From Ectocarpus siliculosus (Eukaryota; Sar; Phaeophyceae; Ectocarpales; Ectocarpaceae): DNA of 64,000 nucleotides. Of the stretch, positions 11,815-24,692 are shown piece after piece (position 1 is the stretch's first letter; the number at the start of each line of letters is the position of its first letter). The stretch covers positions 485,695 to 549,694 of the forward strand of contig FN649756.1 in assembly GCA_000310025.1 (NCBI GenBank), given 5' to 3'. The notes under the pieces are model-generated. The model was not told the DNA's origin. It worked only from the letters and a program-made list of their open reading frames with translations, and did no database searches. The position numbers and the translations under genes were made by a program.

Positions 11815-14800
11815 ATGCCGCCACAACTGGAGGGGGGGGGGCGCGGATTCGCCAACAAGGAAGGAGTGGGTGTCCAAGATGGTGACACCGTGTGGGTCAA
11901 GCGGAGTGTGGAGGTGGGAGGCGTCGGGTCTCCTGTAGACGGCGCCGTTACGACGGTCGAGGGGATGCAGCAGGGAGGGGGCTCCGCAGGAGGAGGGGAC
12001 GTTTGCGGTAGTCTCGCGGAAGCAACGGCGAGGATGCACTTAGCAGATCCTCACGAAGGGGGAGATGAGGAGGAAGGGCACGACCATCTCCTCAGCGGCG
12101 GTGACGGCGAGGAAAAACAGGACTGGTCGCAGGTTCGTTTGGGATCGATCAATCCACCCCTTCCATGTGCCGTTCACGCGTAAAGCTACTCGTTACTCGC
12201 CCCCTGGCTGTTGGGAGCGTGCTCGAGGCAATTATGTTCACTGGGACGTTTTCCTTGATTTGCTCTCGGTGGTGAAACCTGGACGCGCAACACACTGATG
12301 GCCGTTTCAAACACTTTCATGTCGCCTATGTGTGAAAGAAACCTTGTGCTTGCGTACTCGGAGGGTAGGAGGAGGCTAGGCTTTTGATGCTGAGCTGCGT
12401 GCGCGTTCGACCATCCTCCCCACATGCGAAGTGAAGTGAGTCAGTTATGCCTTTTCCGTCACCAGCGCGACCTCAAGTTGTTATCCGCACCTGATTTGTG
12501 TCGCCGGCCCCTCGCACATTCAATCCCAAGTCATGTTGACCCCCCTACCGTCTCTTACTTCCTGTAGACGCAGCGCGCACGAAAATTCCCGGGATGCAGT
12601 TAAGTTATCCGCCGCATAGAAACCTTTCGTGTCTTCGTGTCGTCCGTTGTACGGGCTGTGGGGTCCGCAGGGCGACGAAGACAGAGAAGAGAGGGAGCGG
12701 GAGCCCCAGCCCAAGTTCGCACTCAAGGTCCTTGTGCCGGGTATCACTGCGGGCTGCCTCATCGGAAAGGTAAGCTTCAGCTTCCTTCTCCTGCCTGCCT
12801 ACAACCCTGCCTTGTGTTTTTTGCTCGCGCGAGCCATGGCTATGTTGTCGTATCGCTTGCTTGTCGTATGCGCGAGCCATGGTGTGCTTGTCGCATGCTT
12901 CTTGACGCGTCAGTGGCATCCATCTCTTGGTCGGCCTGTCCTTTGGAAAAGAGGGGGAGCTGGAGCATGCAGCACAGTCACCGTCTCCCTCCTCTCCTCT
13001 TCCGCAGCTAGACTGGGCTACCACGTTATATCTCTACATTGTTCCTAAGTCTATTCGTCGTGCTTGTGTCTCTCAAGGTGTTGAAGACCAACTGGACATG
13101 AAGAATCCGATGCTGTCTGTCAGAACCAAAGATGGCATGCTAGCGATGGCCTTGAAGTGGCGTTGCTGTCCTCTCCTCTCCCGCGACGAGGCGTCGCGAA
13201 GTTCACCCGCAACCTTGTGACTCATTTCGTGATTTCACTTCTGGATCCCTTAACCAGACATCCTATGCTACAACGTATGCTTCCAAGCATCGAAGAGTAC
13301 CCTTTATCACAAGGGAGGTCCATGTTTTGTCCCACCTGTGGGCTGATTGACTCCGTCTAAGCAGGGTTTCATCAGCGACTGGAGATCGATTGCTCACCTG
13401 AGTTTTTCTGTCTCCATGGTCTGCGATTTCATCTGCTGTCCGCCTTCCCGCCCACCTGTTCTTGGTCCCTCCAACCGCGTGCACCTACCATCCTCGTTAC
13501 TTGTCATGCGGCCGCGCTACGCGCGTAGGGAGGCAAGATCATCAACCAGATCCAGACGAACACCAACACTCGTGTGAAGCTGTCGCAAAAGAACGAGTTC
13601 TTCCCGGGGACGCACGACCGCGTCGCCCTCGTGCAGGGGGAGCAGCCCACCCTGGTGGCAGAGGCCGTCGCGGAGATGCTCCGCCGGCTCAGAGAGGTGC
13701 GTCGTGTCTGCCTGTTTGTCAACCCTCCGCCTTTCTTCGTGTCGCTATCGTGCCGCAGGAGCGAGCATGACAAAGTGACTCCGGCTCTACTCGAAGAAGA
13801 GCGGCGGGGGAGGTACACAGAAAACAGGCCTGTTTCTCTGTAAAATGCTTAGCAACGGGGTGTTTTTCTACTTGATGGCGCGACCGCGCACCACCTTTTC
13901 ACTCACTGATGTGCCCGTTCTCTTGCACCCCCCCCCCTCGTCTCTCGTTTGTGGCGGGCATCGCTGTCACTATCCAGCAGCTCTCTTCCTGACCCCCTCC
14001 TCTCCTGACCGGTCGCCTACCCCACGCTTTATTCCATGCCATGCTAACCTCGTCAACCCAGGCTGCTAGGCCGACCCCGCAAGCGCCGTTCATGGGCGGG
14101 GGAGTTCCGTACTCCACCGTGCACGAAGGGTACGGCAGCGGGGGGCTAGACGGGCCCCACGGGAGGGACGCCCAGGTCACGATCAGGCTCCTGGTGCCCC
14201 TGGCCGCAGGTGAAAGCCGAGCCTCCCAGCCCCTATCCTGTCCTATCACCCTTCCTTGGGCTACGTGCTCACGGCGTGCTTTGCTGTGCCTGTCCCGTCC
14301 ATGAATGCCGGGGTATTTGTGGTTCTCTTTGGGAGTAGTCTCAACGGGCCTTCTGAGTTGCTGTGCCTGTCCCGTCCATGAATGCCGGGGTATTTGTGGT
14401 TCTCTTTGGGAGTAGTCTCAACGGGCCTTCTGAGTTGCTGTGCCTGTCCCGCCCATGAATGCCGGCGTGTTTGTGGTTCTCTTTGGGAGTAGTTCAACGG
14501 GCCTTCTTCTGAGTTGTTGTGCTGCCGCGCTGCTTTTGAAGCTGAAGCCGCGCTGGTTGCGGTGCCGAGCACGGAACAGGTAAGTGTTTGGGCCACTCAT
14601 TGCACCGACTGCAACAGCGCCCGACGGCTGACGTGGGCATACTTTAGTGTAGTCGACTTTCACATGGGCGTGAAGAATGTAAAGAATGCCAAGGACAATC
14701 TCGCGTAGAATGCCCTCCTTCATAGAAGATAAGTTTTAGTAAACGATTTTGTTACTTTTTTCCAGGGTACACCTCGGGAAAATTCCCGGCGTTTTTTCCC

Positions 14801-17800
14801 GCCGTGGTGGGCGGTCCCGGTACTGGCGGTAATTACCGCCACTTTTCGGTGGTACCGGGAACCGCCGAAGGCGGTACCACCGAAAAACAAAGTTGCGGGA
14901 ACCGCCTAAAAAGTACCCCCATATCGCATGACCGCCTAAAAAGTACCGCCAAAAAACGAAGTACCGGGAACCGCCTAAAAAGAACCGCAATATTGCAGTA
15001 CCGCCGTAAACGTACCGCCGTACTGCATGCAATACCGCCAAAATAGTACCGCCATGTCGCCCGACTCGTGTGAGGTTCCCGTCGCACCTGGGAGATATGC
15101 AATCTAGTGGAGTACACTGTGGACGACGGTATGCGTACAGCGGTGGGTCGAGTCCAGCTGGCCTACCTTTTTTTCATCTTTCTTCGCTTTGGTATTACGC
15201 ATGTCTACATATTTTCTATTTTGTTCGATATTCTGGTCTTCCCGCGACCGCCGAAGGTGGTACCGCCGTATTTCAGTACCGCCAGAAAAATACCGCCATA
15301 TTTTGGTGATACCGGGACCGCCGAAGGCTGTACCGCCATATTTCAGTACCGCCAGAAAAATACCGCCATATTTGGCAGTACCGGGAACCGCCAAAGGCGG
15401 TACCGCCGGAAAACGAAGTACCGGGATCCGCCGAAAAGAGTACCGCCACATTGAAGTACCGCCCCGCCTGTATCCGCCTAAAAACCCGGTATCCTGCTTT
15501 TGTCTACCCGTCTTTGGAGACCTTTTTGCGAACCCGCATGCCCAGTAATTTCTCCGTTAACGGTGCATGCTCAATGTTCGTTTCGCTGGCGAGTGTTGAG
15601 TAACTTTACTCCTTGACTTCCCGCGCCTGCGGGCAACAGTTGCTGTTGCCTTCACTCGTGTGTTTGGCGTTTGTCGCATCTCCGCTGCGCTATTTAGTTC
15701 TAACTTGGCTCTTGCGCTTCACGCTAGGTGGACTGATCATCGGGCGAGGTGGGGAGACCATCAAGGCCATCGGTGCCCGGACCGGTAAGACTAAGCCGGC
15801 CGTTTCATGAACATGAATTTTGTCGGGCGTTATTACGCATCATCGCAATAACCCTGTGCGAGAAAACAAACATTTGTGTGGTTGGTGCAGGCAGTACCTT
15901 CCGATCGAAGTTATCCTTGTGTGCCCCGTACCGTGCAGGGAGTCAAGGAGCTACGGTCTACTGGGTCGGTCACGCTTGACTACCAATACCAATTCTCATT
16001 CTCTTGACCCACCTATTTGTTGGTGCAAACTTTTAGTTGTTCCCGCGATTTTTCGGGAGTTTGTCCTTTAGTGGGAGTTAGTCTGTGACCAGGCCGCGAG
16101 TCCGCGTCAGTTGGAACGTGATGTGTGCCTCAGTAGGGGGAACTCACGAGGCGGAGATTGGAACGGAGGGTTGTCATGTGAAGACAACAACAACCAACGA
16201 CAAGAGCAAAACACTCCGATCACAACAACAAACCTCTCGCAGGGGCTCGGGTGATTCTTGCTGGCAAAGATGCCGATGTCGCAGGGGTGCCTTCGGAGAG
16301 ACTGTGCTCCATTCAGGTAAGCGAGACACAGCTCCGGCGACTTGGTTGGCTGGAGGCAGGTATGCAGCAGTGATTTTTGTTTCCGTGAAATGGAGATGAA
16401 GCTCGACGAGAGTCTTCCATGCCGAGGCGCTCGGTGGGAAGACTCTCCGCAGTACTTGCGGCCAGATACCCAGATGCTTGCACGTACCATCAACACCGGA
16501 CCGTGCTATGTGCAGGCTGGACCCTGGACCGTCGGGTCGTCGCCTGTCGTCGCTTGAACAACTCATTGTCCCTGCCATCGGTTGCTTTTTTCTGTAGCCT
16601 TCCATGATGGAGATGGACGCACGCAAGACAGCGGGCACAGCAGCGTCGCCCGCGACTTAATTCACATGATCCTGGCTGTGTTTTCATTATGGACACCACG
16701 CGTTTGCTCGTGCTCTAGACTCTCAGGAGACTCGCATCTTAAGGCTTGACTGCAGCTACTTTACAGCTTACGCACAACCGAAATTACTTGTTTTACAGAT
16801 CGAGCTAGAATATGTGTTTCCGGGGTCAGTGAACGTACCCCCTAGTGCCATGCCATGCATCAACATAATTCCCTGGTTCATGCGGGTTTTCTTTGTGGGC
16901 AAAGGTGTTTTTATGTTTTCTGGCGACGATATTTTCGGTTTCGCGGAGACTATATTGTATCGTCAGTTAGTCGTTTTATTTTTGATGGGGTAAACGACAC
17001 GGCACGGAAATACCTCCTGGATTCTCGTTCTCACATGTCGTGAACTACCAAAGAAGATATGAGCCTAGCTGATGGGTCAACGCCCAATTTCACCTTGGTG
17101 TGTCCAGGTTATCCTGCTATACCAGCACCTACCTACGTCAGGGACATGGCACCTAATCCAAGCACTGCTAACCTAGATTTTTTCCGCATCGGCGCCAAAC
17201 TAGTACGAAGGCCGGCACATCAACCTAGAACTTATCCACCCAGCGCCAACCTAGCACCTATCGCGTGGCCTACTGTAGGTTAGTGACATCACCGCCAACG
17301 TAGCGCCTATCTATGCCGGCGCACCCACCCACCTAAAAGTTATCCCATGAACACCAACCCAGCACCCAATGTCGGCACACCAACGTAGCACCTATCGTGT
17401 GGGTTTAGGTGAACGTCAGAGTTTTTAGCCGGTTTCAAAGCCCTCTTCAAGGGTCTGGGTGCATGTCTTACTTGCCTACCGGTCAATGGGAAACATCGTC
17501 GGGTTAGCTCGTAATTGTGATTACGACCCGGTCATGATCGCAATCATGACCGGATCATGATCCGGTCACGAGGTGCATGGTTTATTTGCTTACCCCTTGG
17601 GTCAACGGGTAATAAATACTTCTATTTGGTTAGATCGTGATCGTGGTCATGACCCGGTCACGAATCATGACCAAATTAATATTTCCGGTTTCACGAGTTA
17701 TGATTTCGGTCATGACCCGATTTCGTGACCCGATCATGACCGTGTTATATATATATTTTTTTTCACTTTGACATGAATTTTCGGCCAGGATGTCGGATCA

Positions 17801-20800
17801 TGACCGGGTCATTCATGATCCAGTGCCATTTGTGATCGTGTTCATGACCAGGTCACGATGAGTGGATCATGACCGAGACGCGATCATGTCATCACCCCAT
17901 CGTGACCAGATATGTGTCAACTATCAGAGTTATTGTATAACCGGTCGCCCCGGTGGTCTAGTTGGTATCCGCGAAGCCTTCTAGAGGTCAGGTCAGGGGT
18001 TCGAATCCCGGCGTAAGCGAGCTGTTCTTGCAAAGTGAGTTTTTCTCTCGCTTCCGCTCCTGGCCAAGTAGAGAGCTAGTTCGTGTGTACACAGAGGGAA
18101 GAGAGTGCTGAACTCTTCTCGCATTAAAAATCGTAGGCAAAGTACCGCAGGGGGGGAGGGTAGAGAGGGACTCTTCTGTGTGACCACGGGTCGGAGTAAA
18201 CGGCACTAGTTAGTGCTGTGAGCGCTGATTTGAAGTGAAGATTAAAAAAAAAAAATCAACACCAACCTACATAGCGCCAAGCCGGCACAACAGCCTTCAA
18301 GTAGAACTTATTCACCACCGATTGTGCGGGTATGTATGGGGTCAGGGTTAGCATTAGGGTTGTCAGCCGGTTTCATGCCCCCCTGTGCTACCAATGCAGA
18401 CGATAATATACCGGGGTAATGTTTCGGAGCACCAGAATTTTGCATTGTTTGCAAGTCGATTGTTTGCCGGTTGAAGGGATAGATAGAATACACCACGTTG
18501 GGTTGAAGGTTGTAGGGCGGGGCAGGGGTTCGACACTTGGAATAACATACCCATTTTTTTTCTGCATGGGGCTGTTATTAGGTGCATGGCGGATTTGCAC
18601 ACCCCTGCGTGCATTAAACGTGCGGCCTAACCATGACCGAGTCATGGCTCCGTCATGAAATTGTACTTCGAAGTAGTTCCCTAGCCATCACCAGGTAGTT
18701 CATGGCCGAGTCATGACATGAGTTAATCTCGTGATGAAGTCACGATCCGGTCGTCGTGCGTCATATCTCGGTCATGATCGAGTCGTTACCCAGCCATGCC
18801 TGGGGTTATGACGGCCATGGAAAACCCTGGGCACCTTAAAGTCATGACCCATGATCGGCTCATGACTCAGTCATGATCGCGATCAATGACAAAACCCTGA
18901 TGCCGTTATGATCGCGATAAAACCCTGGGTGCCCGAGAGTCATGACCCGATCATGATTCGCGATCATGTGGTGCCTACAAACTTTTGGATCTCGTTCGGC
19001 CTTTTAGCGAATTTCTTGTTCGATGCGAGAATGAAGCTGACGACCACCGGAGGTGTTAAGTTGCGTGCCCGGCTGCCCGACCAGCGAAACTGTGCATTAG
19101 CCTTAGCCTTGGCATCGCCTGTCTTGCACGACGACTGCTGTAAGCACCGTCAGCAAGTGTCGTCTCAGTTGTTGGTTCGTCAACTTGGCTGCATGCTCAT
19201 TTTCTCGTGATTGGTTGTGGATGTTACTTACGGAGACCCACGTGCCCAAAAGGCGGGAAAACACGCGCGTTCTTGCTCGCGGGACATACATTCATATGGT
19301 CAGTTTCAATCAAAACGCACGAGTCAAACAGTCCACTCCGTGAAGGGTGACCAAACTAGAAAAACCCTTCGCCGAGAACCGGTGGTCATCTATTTGCTCA
19401 GATTTGGCCTTGACATGGATACAAATACGGTAGTTGCAACATATCCAACACCAATGTCTTTGTTTTCCCCGCTTGGAAGCATCCCAAAGTTGAGCTCATC
19501 CTACACCAGTACTTGCATACATAGTCGTAGTCTTACGAAGAGAGGTGGGCAGAATTGAGAGCTTCCGAGAAATAGTTGGTGTCACAAAGGCTAGACTTAC
19601 CTAGGCCCAATTGCTCTAGAAACACCTGATGGGTCGCGGCTAGCTTGCAGGCGCCAGGGGCGTCTGTCTTGTGTGTAGGGTATGGTGTAGTGTAGATGCC
19701 TCTCGATCTTTCGTTCCGTCTCACCCACACACTGGCGTGCGTGGCGCCAGCATCATCATGCGGCGGAGTGCAGATGATGCGCCCCCCAGCCTGCAGACCA
19801 TGCATGACGTCAGCAACAGGAGGATAGAGGGCGAGTGGAGACTGCACGCAGGCGGGAAATATCTGTTGTCCACTGGTGTAGAGAAGAATTGGTTGTCATT
19901 CGCTGTTGCCAGTGACGGGGATCGTACATCGCATTGCCACATTCGATCTCGATATATCCGCCACTCTCAAAATCGAAATCGCTGAACTATTTTCCCGATG
20001 CTGATTCTGAATCGAAATCGAAATCGGCGATTATATCACCGATTCCTGTGCCGATCTTTCCAAAACCGGGGCCCCACAACCACCCCTACCAGATGATATA
20101 CGTACGGCGGCCCTCCACCACACGCGTGTAAACAAGGGTGTGTGATATCTTGTGTCGCCCTTCCTTACGGTATTTGGCCAAATCGATAATCGGAATATCG
20201 ACCACTCTTTTTTTGTGAATATCGGAGACAACCGATAATCGGCACTTACCTGTTGGCCAATTTTGCAAAGTACCTTCGAGTCTTATATACGCAGGTCCAA
20301 CTGCCATGGTTATTATTCTCTATGGAGCATTTTCTTGCTGGCGGAGAGCCCCCTGAGATACCCCGTTGGGCTTCATGAGACAAACATGGGGTAATTGAGC
20401 AAACTGCAATGTAGCGTGCAATGGTGCAATAGTAGTAGCGACCTTCAGTTCGATGGCTGAGAGCGTAGGTTAGATTGGTAGAGCTGCAGGCGACACGTGA
20501 GTTCCTCAATGCGTGCGGTTTTAAGTATTAAACGCCTGAATGTGCACATCAGCAACTAAAAGGAAGAGGACTAAACGGCCACATGCGTGACGGCATTATC
20601 TATGATTTCATGTAAACAACGTCCAGCACATGACGGAAATTAGTGACGAGCGGACCGGAACGGAGACACCAACATTAACACATACTTTAAGTAAACAACA
20701 TGGTACGCATACGAATAGCAAAATAATAAAATAGCAGAGAGAGGTGACTTTCTGCTGCTTCGGAGTTAGTTGAAGGCCAAACCAGAATCAGCTCTTCGCA

Positions 20801-20899
20801 AACATGTCACTACGGTGCTCTTCCGATGCGCACTTGTGGGTTGCCCAGCCATGAAAGTAGAGTACACAGTGATACGAGCTGCTTACGCATTGCTGCTGC

Positions 20900-20934
<35 letters not shown>

Positions 20935-22520
20935 TTGGTTGAATTTACTGTACAAAGTAGGCATGTATGTGATGCCGGTATGCATGGGAATAGATGATGT
21001 AAAAAATTGTATTTGCGGAGATTCATGAACAAGACAAGACAACCACACCCCGAGACCCAGATGATACTCGGGTGCATCTGGTGTGTTGGTGGCAGTATAC
21101 ACACAACGTCGAAAGTGTTGAGTTATTCCTAGCGTCTGTCTGTGGTCCGGGCACCTGGGGAAAAATTTGCGTAAGACCCGTACTTACAGCACATTTCATG
21201 CCGGTCGCCCCGGTGGTCTAGTTGGTATCCGCGAAACCTTCTAGAGGTCAGGTCAGGGGTTCGAATCCCGGCGTAAGCGAGCTTTTCTTGCAAAGTGAGT
21301 TTTTCTCTCGCCTCCGCTCCTGGCCGAGTGGATAGCGCTAGTTCGTGTGTACACAGAGGGAAGGCAGTGCTGAACTCTTCTCGCATTAAAAATCGTAGGC
21401 AAAGTACCGCAGGAGGGGAGGGTAGAGAGGGACTCTTCTGTGTGACCACGGGTCGGAGTAAACGGCACTGGTGCTGTGAGCGCTGATTTGAAGTGAAGAA
21501 CAAAAAAAAAAAAAATGCCTGCCGCCGCCTGTGAATCATCGGAGCCTCTGGCATCGGCCCGCACAACATGTACTGTATGTTGTGGTTGTTGTTGTTGTTT
21601 CTCACATTAGCTCTAAGTCTACAAGAATGGGAAGCCCGTGATCGCAAAAACCCGGCATATACATACGACGCCGCGGGGAAACAAAAATAGGGTGGTACAA
21701 ACCACTCGGAGAACGTGTAGACTAGTCATGTTAGATTTAAAAAAAAACATGCCAAGAAAAGACTATATCGTCTAAGCCGTCGCTCTTGGCCCCATTCGCG
21801 GGTTATAGCTTGGGCCATGCATACAACGTTGCGTCGTTAGCACCCTTGTGGTGGCGCATGCATTATGTCGTTCTCACGATTACAGCACAAGTAAAAAACC
21901 AAATCCAATAACATTTTTCTTTTTTCAGATAGTCAACCATGCGCGCGCACAGTACAAAAAGTCCGCAGTCAGTCATCCGTTTGATCCCGAATGGTTATTT
22001 TCAGAGGTGGAATTACTATTGTTGCCTGCGAGATGGACCGGCAACCATGTATATTGGAGGAGGGTGGAATGGTTGGCTGGCTGGGGATATATATGCGGGT
22101 AATGAATTCATAGTTATCAGTCAATCAACTGTGTTGAAAATTCCGACATACATGTGGTTTGATAGTTTGATCGACTCGGTGTGCGTTGTGTCGACAGCTG
22201 GCGTTTCATGTAATGAAAGTAATGAAAGGTCATCTTTACTTTTTCCCGCTGAGAGATAGTTTGATACTTTCCGTTGTCGTCTTGGTGGACCGTGACAAAT
22301 CGTCGTCTGTCTCACGTCTTTCCCAATTGGGAACTCGAAATAAATTCATGGTTTGTCATTTTTCTGTGTTTGTTTTTTTTATTCTCTGCAACAACCAATC
22401 TTCTCGCGTGTATCGGTGTAAGCCGCACAGGGCATACATACAGCGAACGTGAAGCACCGTGTTCCGACACATTTTTTTCTGGACTGAATAATCTACATGT
22501 TCCGCCGTTCCCATGCCAAC

Positions 22521-22562
<42 letters not shown>

Positions 22563-24660
22563 TGGGAAATCCTCTCCTCGCATCACGAAACAGGACATCG
22601 TCTTCACGTACGTACGTCCGATCGTGGAAAATCAAAATATCTCCCTCCATGCGACACACACTTCACGCCTTATGCGACGGCATGCCTACTAAGTAAGGTG
22701 TAAAAGCGCCACACTCATCATCATGTCATGCATCATCTTTGAATCGCTTCGTTAAGCGTGTGGCGCAGTGAGCCGTTGAATCCCTTGTGTGGTTCATTCA
22801 CTGTACGTACGTTGACATGCCTACATGGCTTCCATCTAGAACAGGCTTGCTTGTGTCGAGAAGCAGACGATTTCGAAGTGCCTCTGTCTCCCCCTCACGC
22901 AGTCAAATGCAAGTAAGTAAGTGTCGTTTCGGGGCAATTGTACAGAGTATGTATGTCGTTTAGGAAACTATTTGCGATCGAACCGGCCGTTCTTCGTCGA
23001 TCATTTTGGTGACGGCAGATAATATGTCGCCAAGCCCGTTCGCACACACCCACACCCGCCCGTCCCGCCCCTTAGCGCTTTCGCGTTTCAGACATACACG
23101 CACTACACAGAATCTCGACATTCCGCAATACCTTTGTCTATCCTATATCAACTGTTCAGCAAAACACTAAACACCACGCTGGGTGTGAGTTAGTTTCGAG
23201 TGTGGAGAGAACATTGTATGCTCTCCTTTCTCGTGGTTTGAGAATACTGCTGTACAACGGCTATCTCTCAGGGCCAACGTTGCAAATCCACCGCCTTGGT
23301 TTCTTCATTACCCCCGCTGCCCATCCTAAAATATTCCCCACGTCTTCCTATTTTCGTAAACAAACGCGTTGATGGCTGTCTGGCTTTTTTTTCGAAGGCC
23401 GACCTGGAGGGGGCCATCAAGGTAGTCTTCTTGATCGTGGGCAAGATGGCAGAGGATCGGGGACTCTCCAAGTACCAGGCACGAGCTGACTCTCTCTGTT
23501 CTCGGTTGTCACCCTAGGATAACCCTACCCTCGAGAATTTCGTCATAGAAAAGACGGTGACGTTTCAAGTCCTCAAATGTCGATCAAGTTCTGTGTGCCG
23601 AGGTGTCGCCTGCGAATGAATGCCTAGCGAGCCTAAGGGCGCGGTCGGTCCCGAGCTAAGCGTGGCAAGGCCGTTCGAAGGCGCAGAAACCAAGGCGAAG
23701 AACTTGAATCCAACCCCCATCGCCCACCGTTGGGTGTAAATTCCAAGACTTTGGGGTCGTCTCAACCGACCGCCTCAAGAACCGGCGTCGCATCGAGCTC
23801 CCCCCTCACACATCGAAAATTATTCCCTTAATCTCTTCGCTCTATTTCCAGAGCAACCAGACATGCTACCAGACGGGACTGTCGTCGGGGGCTCCGGTGA
23901 TGGGAGGAGACGGATCCATTGACGGCGGTCAGTACCATTTCCAGCACCCCGCCATGGCCGCCGCTGGCAACAACCCGTTCGCCCACCAACATCAGCAGCA
24001 ACCCCAGTGGGGTGGTAGTGGTGGTCGTCAGGGGTTGAACCGTGGGGTGGGCGACGTGGGGGGCGCCGCACCCGGGTTTGGGGGGGGAGGTCCCCTCCTC
24101 TCGCCGCAGCAGAAGCGGGGGGGAGGTTCCCCGGGGCAGCAGGCGGCCCAGAGTGCCGCGATGGGCGTGAGGGTGCCGGATTCGGGGCTGGGTGGCCCGA
24201 TGGTTGCAGGTGAAGCGCGGGTTCGCATGGTGCTGGAGTGTTGGAGGATTGTCGGGCGATAATGCACGCGTGAGACGAGCGGGGCGCTATAGCAACAACA
24301 GAAAACAACGAATGTATGCGCGCAAGGCCTGTAGCGATTTCAAGCTGAAACGCGGCGATATTTTGACCAAGATAGGCAGAAAGAGTAGCCGCATGAGCAA
24401 CCCTACGGTCGAAATAAGCTGTCACGGACTTGACTCGCCACAGCTGGTTGGGCACCCTGTCATTCCGATATAAGAGGGTCGAGGGCCTTTGTCACACCAC
24501 CTTCTTAAGCGGTATCTGTCTCGTACCAACATCACCCGACGACCTGACAGGTGCCGCTGGTCAAGGTCACGTCATGGGACCCCCCTCATCCACCAACACA
24601 GGGGTAGTCGCTCCGGGCATCGCTTCGGCTGGTGTCGGTGTCGGCATAGGGGTTCCGCAG

Positions 24661-24692
<32 letters not shown>

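Larger units (their letters stand above)
14062..23478 (+). other. KH domain 2 (exons 4-7)
   Basis: VTIRLLVPLAAG at the end of exon 4 joins in phase 1 to GLIIGRGGETIKAIGARTG in exon 5, then ARVILAGKD in exon 6. The last helix (DLEGAIKVVFLIVGKMAED) is in exon 7, beyond a 7-kb intron. The G-R-G-G loop is intact. Confidence 0.85.

Noticed and set aside
10897-12039. 380-codon open frame on the minus strand, the longest in the window
   Set aside because: It has no recognisable domain, overlaps KH exon 1 in antisense, and has a scrambled composition typical of a chance frame in GC-rich DNA.
14281-14521. Possible CRISPR-like array
   Set aside because: The units are directly adjacent with no unique spacers. 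It is a minisatellite in a eukaryotic intron.
17943-18020. Possible tRNA gene (B box GGTTCGAATCC)
   Set aside because: The second near-identical copy at 21203, the fused body and the poly-A tail mark it as a SINE head. The cloverleaf cannot be completed convincingly.
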